A DNA stretch of 64,000 bases from Flavobacterium sp. W4I14 (GTDB lineage: Bacteria > Bacteroidota > Bacteroidia > Sphingobacteriales > Sphingobacteriaceae), in the NCBI GenBank assembly GCA_030817875.1, contig JAUSZU010000001.1:1-64000 (forward strand), given 5' to 3'. A program made the translations under genes and the position numbers. The notes below the pieces were generated by a model. The model did not search any database, was not told the origin of the DNA, and worked only from the letters and a program-made list of their open reading frames with translations. Shown here piece by piece: positions 49,222-57,536 of the stretch; within the stretch, counting starts at the first letter, position 1, and each line of letters starts with the position of its first letter.

Positions 49222-49300
49222 CAAGAAAATATTAGCACTGGCATAGAACGTTTGTTTCATAAATATCCCCCTTTAGAAAGCAGCTATTTAATAAAGTAAA
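49222..49300 (+). pseudogene. Tail remnant of a fourth array copy
   Basis: GGCATAGAACGTTTGTTTCA at 49239-49258 and CCTTTAGAAAGCAGCTATTT at 49269-49288 translate as GIERLFHKY-PLESSY, matching the C-terminus GIERLFDKYIPLEISYE of copy 2 and not the end of copy 3. No start or upstream part remains. It records loss or unequal recombination of another copy. Confidence 0.65.
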
Positions 49301-49342
49301 CCTGAAGGAATGTACATGAGGGTAATAAGGGATAATAATTCG

Positions 49343-49543
49343 CTATTCTTGGTTTCTTTTATTTCCCGGCGACCAAAGCCAAAGTGTTAAAATGATTAAC
49401 GGTATGGTAATGCTTAAAGCAATTACAATCATAATGGCTTTTTGCTTAACCATGTCAGCTTCATTAGAAGTAAATACATAGACCGTTTCTTTGATGGCAA
49501 ATATGGTTAGGATAGTAGAAAGGACGGCAAATAGTTTACGCAT
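49343..49543 (-). CDS. Small two-helix membrane protein
   Basis: A 66-residue protein with helices at about 3-24 (KLFAVLSTILTIFAIKETVYVF) given here only by its bounds, and about 38-58 (AIMIVIALSITIPLIILTLW). It ends with the charged tail SPGNKRNQE. There are no family features. It starts with ATG 49543 and runs convergent to the paralogue array. The hydrophobic pattern makes a real gene more likely than chance. It may be a small inner-membrane protein. Confidence 0.6.
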   Translation of the reverse strand: MRKLFAVLSTILTIFAIKETVYVFTSNEADMVKQKAIMIVIALSITIPLIILTLWLWSPGNKRNQE

Positions 49544-49619
49544 GGTTTAATTTTTAATGCAAAGATTGCATTTTATTTATAATAGACCAACCTTAAAAGA
49601 CGCTTCTTTAAAAAAAGCA

Positions 49620-51284
49620 TTAATTTTCTAAGTACCTTTTGGAGTAGGTTATTCCCATTAAATCGTAGCGTTTAAACTGTGTTTTTAGCCTTTTTTGAAA
49701 ATCTGGATAATTCCGTTTTTCTTTTGGACTCCACAAAATTTCGCTCAACGCATCTAATCTTGGAAAAAGCAGGTATTGTACTTTTGCCGGATTGGTAATG
49801 TACTCACTCCATAAACAGCCCTGTGCGCCCCAAATGTATTTAGCCTGCTCGGCACTTAATTCAGCCGGTATAGGTTCATAATTGTAAACATCAATCAATG
49901 GCGAAAATTTATTTGCTGCCAGACTATCTTCTTTTACAAACTGTTTATGGTTAAAGTACATCTTATCTTCGGGTGTCATAATGGCTTTGTGGTTTTGTTT
50001 TGCCGCATCTATACCACCTTTTTCGCCTTGCCAGCTCATTACAACCGCATTAGGGGCTAAACCACCCTGTAAAATTTCGTTCCAACCGATAATGGTTTTT
50101 CCTTTGCTGTTTACAAATTTCTCCATCCTACGGATGAAATAACTCTGTAATTCACTTTCATTTTTTAAGCCATTGGCTTTCATAATCTGTTGTGAAACGG
50201 CAGATTGTTTCCACCACACTTTCGAGGCTTCATCACCACCAATATGGATGTATTGCGAGGGAAACAAAGCCATTACTTCAGTTAATACATTTTCCAAAAA
50301 TTTAAAAGTCGTATCAGAAGCCTGAAGTACATTGTTGTATTTGTTCATCATTCCCCAGGTTTGTGCAACTTCGTATTTTTTGCCTGGCTCAGTGCCTAAT
50401 TCTGGGTATGCTGCAAGTAGAGCCATGCTGTGTGCAGGCATTTCAACTTCAGGAATAATGGTAATGTAACGTTTAGCAGCATAATCAACCACATCTTTAA
50501 TCTGTTCTTGCGTGTAATAACCACCGTGGCGAATACCATCGGTTTTAATGACAGCATCTTTAGGCGTAATTTTTACTTCTGCTGGCAAAACCTGATATTT
50601 TATATGCTCGTTTCCTTGTCCGGGCCATAAGCCAATAATGCTACCATTTCTCCATGCACCGATTTCAGTAAGCTTGGGATATTTTTTGATTTCGATCCGC
50701 CAGCCATGGTCATCGGTTAAATGCCAATGGAAATAATTCATTTTATGGAGCGCTAAATAATCGATGTACTGTTTTACAAAGGCTACATCAAAAAAATGGC
50801 GACTTACATCCAGATGCATGCCTCGATAATCGAAGCGGGGGTAGTCTATAATAGAAACAGCCGGGATTTGTAATAATTGAGATTTTGTCTCAGGTATTAA
50901 CTGAATTAATGTTTGAATACCGTAAAAAAGTCCGTTTTCTGAACATGCATAAACTATTGTTTGATAGTTGTTGCTTATCAGCTCGTATTCGTTTACGTTT
51001 TTTAATAACCGACTAATTATTTCTAATTTGATGATGTTTTTTTTGCTCGTAGAATTAGGGTTAATTCGAAGTTTTATATTATAAAATTGTTGAATATAAT
51101 TTTGTAGAAATAAAGCCGAGTTAGATAAAGAATCATTTGAAATAATTTCTGTGTTTTGATCAATGATAAATTTTTCCGTATTTTTTCCTGTTATAATGCT
51201 TACAGGTTGTGGGATGATGTTTACTTCCTGTGCCGAAAGTTTGAACGAAATAATTGATAAAAACAAAAAGATAAATTTCTTCAT
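49620..51284 (-). CDS. GH20 beta-N-acetylhexosaminidase
   Basis: A 554-residue exported enzyme with a signal peptide (about 1-18, ending FKLSAQ). An N-terminal GH20b domain (20-145) precedes the catalytic barrel. RGMHLDVSRHFF at 154-165 and HWHLTDDHGWRIEI at 186-199 are family motifs. The catalytic pair Asp351-Glu352 sits in HIGGDEASKVWW; VVMSWQGEKGG and AQGCLWSEYI line the sugar pocket. It removes terminal N-acetylglucosamine or N-acetylgalactosamine and could act on glycans trimmed by the Endo H-like enzyme, but lies 26 kb away. Confidence 0.93.
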   Translation of the reverse strand: MKKFIFLFLSIISFKLSAQEVNIIPQPVSIITGKNTEKFIIDQNTEIISNDSLSNSALFLQNYIQQFYNIKLRINPNSTSKKNIIKLEIISRLLKNVNEYELISNNYQTIVYACSENGLFYGIQTLIQLIPETKSQLLQIPAVSIIDYPRFDYRGMHLDVSRHFFDVAFVKQYIDYLALHKMNYFHWHLTDDHGWRIEIKKYPKLTEIGAWRNGSIIGLWPGQGNEHIKYQVLPAEVKITPKDAVIKTDGIRHGGYYTQEQIKDVVDYAAKRYITIIPEVEMPAHSMALLAAYPELGTEPGKKYEVAQTWGMMNKYNNVLQASDTTFKFLENVLTEVMALFPSQYIHIGGDEASKVWWKQSAVSQQIMKANGLKNESELQSYFIRRMEKFVNSKGKTIIGWNEILQGGLAPNAVVMSWQGEKGGIDAAKQNHKAIMTPEDKMYFNHKQFVKEDSLAANKFSPLIDVYNYEPIPAELSAEQAKYIWGAQGCLWSEYITNPAKVQYLLFPRLDALSEILWSPKEKRNYPDFQKRLKTQFKRYDLMGITYSKRYLEN

Positions 51285-51382
51285 TATAAGGGATTTTCCT
51301 TTTCAAAAGTAATAATTATAGACGGATGAAAGGGAAGGTTTGGTAGAACGAACTACTATGTTACATAAACCCGATAGGATGA

Positions 51383-51618
51383 ATGTCGTTTTTCAAGGCA
51401 GAAAGTATAGCGGGGCAGGAGTTACCGATGAGCGCTAGCTTTCGTTTTCAAAATGTTATTTACCACATAAGGCATTTAAGAAAATATAAGCCTCTTTCTT
51501 GTTTCTTAATGGCACTAATAAGATTGCTTCGGCTCGCTCGATCCCAGCCTCGCAATGACGATTCATGTGAGGAAGTCCGTGCGCGCTGTGTTTCCGTGGC
51601 AAAAAAAATAATCAAAAA
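51383..51618. repeat. Spacer with repeat fragments before rpsA terminator
   Basis: The 384-base gap between the hexosaminidase start and the rpsA stop holds GATTGCTTCGGCTCGCTCG followed by CAGCCTCGCAATGACGATTC, an arrangement typical of dispersed repeats of this group. The open frame through it has no gene-like features. Confidence 0.5.
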
Positions 51619-51619
51619 A

Positions 51620-51647
51620 AATCCCGATAACTTTCGCTATCGGGATT
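51620..51647 (-). terminator. rpsA terminator
   Basis: AATCCCGATA-ACTTTCGC-TATCGGGATT, a 10-bp stem. On the minus strand it is followed by TTTTTTTGATT. The same CCCGATA...TATCGGG core recurs in the palindromes of the degenerate 5S. Confidence 0.88.
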
Positions 51648-51668
51648 AATATGATCAGTTAAAAAGAA

Positions 51669-53603
51669 CTAGCCTTTTTTAGCTTTGCTTTCTTCGCCTT
51701 CTAATTGCGATTTCAATTGAGCCAATACGTCTAAGTCTCCTAAAGTAGATTTCTCTACAGAATCTTTAACTTTTTTAACCGCAGTTACAGCAGCTTTAGC
51801 TTCTTTTTTCTTAGTTGCTCTTTCTTCAGCAACAGCTTCAGCTTTAACCTCTTCCCAAATACGGGCGTGAGATACTACGATACGTTTTGCTTCTTTGTTG
51901 AATTCAATGATTTTGAAGTCATTGGTTTCTTCAGCTTTAACTGATGTACCATCTTCTTTAACCATGTGTTTAGTTGGTACGAAACCTTCTACACCATATG
52001 GTAAAGCAATAACAGCACCTTTATCAGTTACTTTAACAACAGTACCTTGGTGAACCGAATCTAAAGTGAAGATCGTTTCGAAAGTATCCCAAGGGTTTTC
52101 TTCCAATTGTTTGTGACCTAAGCTTAATTTACGGTTGTCAACATCAAGTTCTAAAACAACAACGTCTAATACATCACCAACTTTAGTGAATTCGTTAGGG
52201 TGGTTTACTTTTTTAGACCAAGATAAATCAGAGATGTGGATTAATCCATCGATACCTTCTTCGATTTCAACAAAAACGCCGAAGTTAGTCATGTTTTTAA
52301 CAGTTGCTTTGTGCTTGCTTCCAACTGGGAATTTAGCCGCAACTTCTTGCCATGGATCGTTAGATAATTGTTTAATACCTAAGCTCATTTTGCGCTCGTC
52401 TCTGTCTAAAGTTAAAACTTCAGCTTCGATTTCATCACCAACTTTTAAGAATTCTTGTGGATTTCTTAAGTTTTGTGACCAGCTCATTTCAGAAACGTGG
52501 ATTAAACCTTCAACACCTGGGATGATTTCTAAGAAAGCACCGTAATCTGCAACAGTTACGATTTTTCCTTTTACTTTAGAACCAACTTGGATATCGGTAC
52601 TTAAGTTCTCCCAAGGGTGTGGAGTTAATTGTTTTAAACCTAGAGCGATACGTTTTTTCTCATCATCGAAATCTAAAACAACCACGTTGATTTTTTCATC
52701 TAATGATAATACTTCTTTTGGATGCTCTATGCGGCCCCAAGAAATATCAGTAATGTGAAGTAAACCATCAACACCACCTAAATCGATGAACACACCGAAA
52801 TCAGTAATGTTTTTAACAGTACCTTCCAATACCTGACCTTTTTCTAATTTAGAAACGATCTCTACTTTTTGGCTTTCTAAATCGTCTTCGATTAACACTT
52901 TATGAGAAACGACTACGTTTTTAAACTCATGGTTAATTTTAACAACTTTGAATTCCATTGTTTTACCCACGTATACATCGTAATCGCGGATTGGTTTAAT
53001 ATCAATTTGAGATCCTGGTAAGAAAGCTTCAACGCCCATGATATCAACAATTAAACCACCTTTAGTACGGCTCTTAACGAAACCGTTGATGATTCTATCA
53101 TTTTCAAGAGCCTCGTTAATTGCTTCCCATGATCTTTGGGTTTTTGCTCTTTTGCGAGAAAGGATCAATTGACCGTTAGCATCTTCTGGTGCTTCAACGA
53201 AAACGTCAACTGAATCGCCGATTTTAAGATCTGGTGTATCACGGAATTCTGAAGTAGAAACTAAACCGTCTGATTTGAAACCTACGTTTAATACTACATC
53301 TTTGTTGTTGATTGAAACAACGATACCGCTGATGATTTCACCTTTAGTGATCTGATTGAATGTTCCAGCATACATATCTTCAAACTTTTTACGGTCTGCA
53401 TCATTGTAATTACCGAAAACTTTTTCATCTGCATCCCAATCGAAATCTTCCGATGGTGTAGCCAATGATGATTTGATCGATTCGATCGAAACTGAATCAG
53501 CTTCTGATTCAATAGTTTCTTTTTCAGTTAGGCGTCCGCCTTCTCCCTGAAGTTCAGCTGTTTTAGCTGCTAATTCTTTTTCTGCTACTTGTTTTTTAGC
53601 CAT
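51669..53603 (-). CDS. rpsA: 30S ribosomal protein S1
   Basis: A 644-residue protein with six S1 RNA-binding repeats, for example GEIISGIVVSINNKDVVLNV near 87, LEGTVKNITDFGVFIDLGGV near 255, KGKIVTVADYGAFLEIIPGV near 342 and KATVKNMTNFGVFVEIEEGI near 428. An acidic N-terminal extension of about 80 residues and a Lys/Ala/Glu-rich C-terminal tail flank them, as usual in Bacteroidota. It is essential for translation, especially where mRNAs lack strong Shine-Dalgarno sites. It has a TACCTTTG promoter 38 bases upstream and a GGAG element 10 bases before the ATG. Confidence 0.96.
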   Translation of the reverse strand: MAKKQVAEKELAAKTAELQGEGGRLTEKETIESEADSVSIESIKSSLATPSEDFDWDADEKVFGNYNDADRKKFEDMYAGTFNQITKGEIISGIVVSINNKDVVLNVGFKSDGLVSTSEFRDTPDLKIGDSVDVFVEAPEDANGQLILSRKRAKTQRSWEAINEALENDRIINGFVKSRTKGGLIVDIMGVEAFLPGSQIDIKPIRDYDVYVGKTMEFKVVKINHEFKNVVVSHKVLIEDDLESQKVEIVSKLEKGQVLEGTVKNITDFGVFIDLGGVDGLLHITDISWGRIEHPKEVLSLDEKINVVVLDFDDEKKRIALGLKQLTPHPWENLSTDIQVGSKVKGKIVTVADYGAFLEIIPGVEGLIHVSEMSWSQNLRNPQEFLKVGDEIEAEVLTLDRDERKMSLGIKQLSNDPWQEVAAKFPVGSKHKATVKNMTNFGVFVEIEEGIDGLIHISDLSWSKKVNHPNEFTKVGDVLDVVVLELDVDNRKLSLGHKQLEENPWDTFETIFTLDSVHQGTVVKVTDKGAVIALPYGVEGFVPTKHMVKEDGTSVKAEETNDFKIIEFNKEAKRIVVSHARIWEEVKAEAVAEERATKKKEAKAAVTAVKKVKDSVEKSTLGDLDVLAQLKSQLEGEESKAKKG

Positions 53604-53605
53604 TA

Positions 53606-53648
53606 ATTAATTATCTCCTTTTTTCCCTATTTAGGGACTGCAAAGGTA
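53606..53648 (-). promoter_or_regulatory. rpsA promoter and leader with a Shine-Dalgarno-like site
   Basis: On the minus strand TACCTTTG (53641-53648) is the -7 box. The short leader contains the palindrome CCCTAAATAGGG (about 53623-53634) and AAGGAGATAATTA just before the ATG. GGAG is rare before genes in this group, so it may serve autoregulation by S1. Confidence 0.55.
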
Positions 53649-53699
53649 AAACTTTTTTTAATTATAGAAAAGATTTTTTTAATAAATCTTGCTGATTTT

Positions 53700-54178
53700 T
53701 AGCTCTTTATAATTCCCCTCCCTTGGAGGGGTGTCTGAAAGGTGAGGTGGTTTTTTCAGTTTACCACATGTTTTTCCAAAATGTAGCTGTTTTATTTTAG
53801 CGTTTAATCGCTTAGTTATGCTAATTATTTGAAAATGAGCACCCCGTATTTCTTCGGGAGCAGCAGCCCTGCTATCGCTTATAGTCCTCACTACGCTGCG
53901 GGCTATTCCGCTCCATCAGGTTTAAAAACAAGGGCTGTGCACAAATACCTACCAAACGTTCCTACAGAACGAAACACAAATAACATCGGTTATTTGCTAC
54001 CTAGCAAGCGTCCCGATGGGACGGCACGTAAATTTGCTAAAGTTACCGGCTCGGCTTCAATTTGCAAATCGCCCAATTAGGCGGCGTGTGGTTATTTGTT
54101 ATGACTAAGCGTCCCATAGGGACGATTCATTGGTAGAAAAAAAGTTTCGTAGGAACGTTTGATATGATTTTGGAAATT
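53700..54178. repeat. Palindrome-rich spacer upstream of rpsA
   Basis: Palindromes include CCCCTCC-CTT-GGAGGGG (53715-53731), CGTTC...GAACG (53957-53971), CGTCCC-GAT-GGGACG (54009-54023), CGTCCC-ATA-GGGACG (54110-54124) and GTTTCGTAGGAACG near 54146. Spacing is irregular and arms differ, so this is not a CRISPR array. No gene is convincing in 53649-54178. Confidence 0.65.
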
Positions 54179-55159
54179 CTATTTTTTCGTAAAAGTCCCT
54201 CGCGTAAAACCTTCGCCAATTAATGTTTGATCATCTCTGATTAATAGCATTATGGTGTTCTGTTGATCGTAAAGTTTGATCATATCACCCTCAATAACGT
54301 ATTTCGAGGTGAAAATGGAATCAGTATAAGCATCGGTAACGGTTACCGAATCTTTCGATTTAAAATTGAAGGTTTTGTATTGTATATCTTCATTGCTGGC
54401 AAAGGTACCTGTTACCACTTTTGCCTGTATAAAAGTAATGTAGCAGAAATACCCGGTTACCAGAATTACGATTACCGAAAAACCGATCAAAAATTTATTG
54501 CCGCTGGCATATTTGATCGAAAAGTATAAAATGGTAATCAGTATTAAGGCCACAACCGCAAAAAAGATAACGTTCGTATAATCTTTGTTTTCTTGAGGTA
54601 CCGATGCTGCAATGCTTGTTTTTTCGGCTGCTGCTTTTACAGGAGAAATCCTGACTAAAAACTCTTTACTCACCCATCCTTCACCATTGGTAACCTTAAT
54701 TTTATAGAAGCTTGTATTTGATGAATCAATTACGGCAACATTTTCATCTTTAGGCAGGTATCCCACAATTTTGCTTTTCGGGTCAGCTTGTTGCCTTACG
54801 CGTAAATCGTCGGCAGTAACACGATACATGTCGGCGCTTGCTGCAGTTTGTAGGGTAGTAGCAGGCTGCGGAGTATTTGCCTGAGGAGTTGCTGGTTTAG
54901 CAGCAGGAGCAATTTTTTCGATGAAATCTTTGCTTACCCAGCCTTCGCGGTTTTTAAACTTTACTTTGTAGAATTTGGCATTGTTGGCATCTAAAACCGT
55001 AATGTTTTCATTTTGAGCAATATTTCCAATAACCTTACTTTTCGGATCGCTACTTTCCCTTACACGCAATTTATCTGCCTTAACACGATACGTTTCTTGT
55101 GCATTTAAACGGTTAGTAAAAATAAAAAGAGCGATGAGGAGGAAGAAAATTCTAGTCAT
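54179..55159 (-). CDS. Double bacterial-SH3-domain membrane protein
   Basis: A 326-residue protein. A signal peptide (about 1-21) is followed by two SH3-like domains at about 23-82 and 111-172, each with LRVR...DPKSKV/IVG and EGWVSK(D/E)F, joined by a Pro/Thr/Ala linker. Two helices (about 196-216 and 223-247) follow, then a C-terminal domain of about 75 residues containing KYVIEGDMIKLYDQQNTIML. SH3 domains of this type often bind cell-wall peptides or serve as extracellular adaptors. No enzyme domain is seen. It stands alone. Confidence 0.82.
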   Translation of the reverse strand: MTRIFFLLIALFIFTNRLNAQETYRVKADKLRVRESSDPKSKVIGNIAQNENITVLDANNAKFYKVKFKNREGWVSKDFIEKIAPAAKPATPQANTPQPATTLQTAASADMYRVTADDLRVRQQADPKSKIVGYLPKDENVAVIDSSNTSFYKIKVTNGEGWVSKEFLVRISPVKAAAEKTSIAASVPQENKDYTNVIFFAVVALILITILYFSIKYASGNKFLIGFSVIVILVTGYFCYITFIQAKVVTGTFASNEDIQYKTFNFKSKDSVTVTDAYTDSIFTSKYVIEGDMIKLYDQQNTIMLLIRDDQTLIGEGFTRGTFTKK

Positions 55160-55298
55160 AAGTATTGGATTCTGCGAAACAGTTTAATGGGTAATTGCAA
55201 ACACGCTATAAGCAAAGACCGTGCTAAGTGTTTCAAAATTAGAAAATACTTTTAATAGCTGAGGATAAGATTGAAAAAAGGGTACAAATCGACTCCAT

Positions 55299-55955
55299 TT
55301 ATAGTATTACGCCCTGTAGCTCACTTTTTTTGATAAAACCAATGTACCTAGAGTCTCGGGCGTTGTTTCTATTGTCTCCAAGCACAAAAAAACTGTCTTT
55401 TGGAACTAAAGCAGGACCGAAATTATCCACATTCCACTTCTTAGACCATTGTTGCTCAATTTGCTCATCGCGATACACAGGCATTTTTACTTCTTTATAT
55501 TGGTAAATGCCAGCTTTTTTTGCTTGAGCATCAATAAGCTCCATATGTATTTCTTCTCCAATAGCATACATAGTTTCTTCAGCCTTTATTTTGCCTGAAC
55601 CAACTAAGTCGTTGTATATTTCATTACTGAAATTATAGCTGTGTTTGGTGTCGTAATTTTGGGCCATCAACTTGCCATTTAAATAAACTTCTCCCATTTT
55701 TACTTCAATTTTATCTCCAGTTAGTGCACAAAGCCTGTAAATGCAACGCTCACCACTCGTTTTTACCACAATAAGATCACCTCTTTTGGCTTCTTTTAAA
55801 TTGGATGCCATTACTAGCTGATCAACGACAATATTTGGTTCGTTTGCAGCGGAAACATTCTTGTAGGTATTGAAAATTCCCAAAAACCTGATGCTAATCC
55901 ACAAGCATACAAGGAGGATGAAAAATCCTGCAAAAATGAAGATGATCTTTTTCAT
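55299..55955 (-). CDS. Signal-peptidase-I-like (S26) protein, catalytic dyad apparently missing
   Basis: A 218-residue inner-membrane protein with one N-terminal helix (about 4-26). The C-terminal box GDNRNNARDSRYIGF (about 194-208) and VYLNGKLMAQ are classic signal peptidase I features. However, the serine box (normally S-M-x-P-T) reads AANEPNI, so Ala37 occupies the Ser position. The lysine box (normally K-R-V-x-G-x-P-G-D) reads YRLCALTGD, with Tyr73 in place of Lys. The protein is probably not a standard protease. The gene starts 19 bases after the TPM-domain gene and is likely co-transcribed with it. Confidence 0.78.
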   Translation of the reverse strand: MKKIIFIFAGFFILLVCLWISIRFLGIFNTYKNVSAANEPNIVVDQLVMASNLKEAKRGDLIVVKTSGERCIYRLCALTGDKIEVKMGEVYLNGKLMAQNYDTKHSYNFSNEIYNDLVGSGKIKAEETMYAIGEEIHMELIDAQAKKAGIYQYKEVKMPVYRDEQIEQQWSKKWNVDNFGPALVPKDSFFVLGDNRNNARDSRYIGFIKKSELQGVIL

Positions 55956-55974
55956 AGTATATTTTTTTTATCCA

Positions 55975-57477
55975 TTACCAGCTTCCGCCAGTACCGCCAC
56001 CACTGCTGCTACCACCGCCCCAGCTACTGCTTGATGATGAAGAAGATGAGCTGCTGCTTGATGAAGAGGAACTTGATGACGAACTCGATTCTACCAACAT
56101 GGCCAATGTGATCCACTTTATAAATTCTGTTTTTTTACAAAAACTGCATTCATTTATCAGTTTTGCTTGTCCTTCGTGACTATAACTGGCCTGTTTAACG
56201 GTAACGCGTTCATTCAGTTTGTATGTCCTAAAAGCGCATTCGGGGCATTCGGTATAACTATTGTATTTTTCTGCAGGCCATGCCTTAATAATATGTTCTT
56301 TATGGTCTGTGCTTTCCCAGATATCATAATCATAAGCTAAAACAACTTCCTCTTTACGTTGCCCTGCGGTTAAAAATGGTTTCCCTTCTATATTGATATC
56401 GCGATCTACTCTGATCATCGGGTTGTTTTTACTGTCCAAAACTGGTTTGAAACGATCAATCGTTTTAACGCGCTTAATGAGATGGAGTATAATTGCAATT
56501 AAAATTATAGGAGAGAAAAGAACTAACCACCAGCTCTTTTTATGGAAAGCCACAACAGCATCAAAGAAATTTTTATCATCCTGGTGTGCTTTTCTTAATG
56601 CCGACAAATAGAAAAGGTAACGAAAGAAAAGTAATATGGCCAGGATAGAAAAAAGAATGTAAGGGACATGTACTAATTTTATCTTTTCCAACAGCTCAAA
56701 AGCACCAGTAAAAACAAAAATAAAAATAGAAACAAATACAATAAAGAAAGCTACCCCACAGCCTTTAGCTATGGTGGCATCATAACTATTTTTTTTGTCA
56801 AAGCCTTTTAGATTTAAACCATTTTTGGCTTGCCTGTTCACAATTTTGAACACCCCCCAAAATACCAGTAGGATAATTCCTGTAGGAAGCCAAAAATTTT
56901 CGAGTGAACTGTTGCTTTCGTGTTGGGTGAAAAACTGATTGAGCTCTGATTTATTTTCAGGGTTTAAAATAATTACACCAATGGCATTAATGGTATTCGT
57001 TATCCCGGTGCTAAAATCATTTTGCCTGAAAGCTGGTAGGAGGTTCTGCTCGGCAATATGTTTAAGCTTTACATCTGGCAATACACCTTCAATTCCCGTT
57101 CCGGTAATGAACCGGTACTTTCGCCGATCTTTTGAGATAAATAATAATAAGCCATTATTGCTGGTTTTTGAACCAATTCCCCAGGTATTAAAAAGCTCAA
57201 ATGCAAAATCGAAATCTTCTTTATCATGATCGAAATCGTTAACAACCACCACTGCAACCTGAACATTGGTTTCATGCTCAAATTGAGCAATGGTATTATT
57301 TAAATCCGAAACCGCACTACTTCCCAAAATGTCGTCAGGATCACTTACGTAACCTCCACCATTGTTTTTTGGGTCTGGAATGTCTTTTACTTTGTAAGCA
57401 GTTTGCCCAAAAGTAATATTGGCAACTAAAAGAAAAAATAGTAAGGCAATGGGTTTAAATAAACGGGTATTGAGCAT
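55975..57477 (-). CDS. TPM-domain membrane protein with poly-Ser C-terminus
   Basis: A 500-residue protein. A signal peptide (about 1-24) precedes a TPM domain (about 30-170; TNVQVAVVVVNDFD and SNNGLLLFISKDRRKYRFIT), as in YgcG-like proteins. Helices follow near 197-212, 240-262, 270-292 and 312-332. A zinc-ribbon-like pair of Cys sets (CPECAF about 414 and CSFCKK about 444) is near the end. The last 40 residues are a serine run then SWGGGSSSGGGTGGSW. TPM proteins act in photosystem assembly in plants and in membrane roles that are unclear in bacteria. It is upstream of the S26-like gene. Confidence 0.8.
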   Translation of the reverse strand: MLNTRLFKPIALLFFLLVANITFGQTAYKVKDIPDPKNNGGGYVSDPDDILGSSAVSDLNNTIAQFEHETNVQVAVVVVNDFDHDKEDFDFAFELFNTWGIGSKTSNNGLLLFISKDRRKYRFITGTGIEGVLPDVKLKHIAEQNLLPAFRQNDFSTGITNTINAIGVIILNPENKSELNQFFTQHESNSSLENFWLPTGIILLVFWGVFKIVNRQAKNGLNLKGFDKKNSYDATIAKGCGVAFFIVFVSIFIFVFTGAFELLEKIKLVHVPYILFSILAILLFFRYLFYLSALRKAHQDDKNFFDAVVAFHKKSWWLVLFSPIILIAIILHLIKRVKTIDRFKPVLDSKNNPMIRVDRDINIEGKPFLTAGQRKEEVVLAYDYDIWESTDHKEHIIKAWPAEKYNSYTECPECAFRTYKLNERVTVKQASYSHEGQAKLINECSFCKKTEFIKWITLAMLVESSSSSSSSSSSSSSSSSSSSSSWGGGSSSGGGTGGSW

Positions 57478-57536
57478 CGTATAAATTTAGGTGCGGGGTT
57501 TTACATCATGATTTAACAACTAGGTAGCAATATGGT

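Noticed and set aside
51383..51649. An 88-codon frame upstream of the rpsA terminator
   Set aside because: It is built from dispersed repeat text (GATTGCTTCGGCTCGCTCG, CGCAATGACG) and ends in the rpsA terminator.
53700..54178. CRISPR-like array
   Set aside because: The palindromes differ in sequence and spacing and there are no uniform repeats or spacers; no cas genes are nearby.
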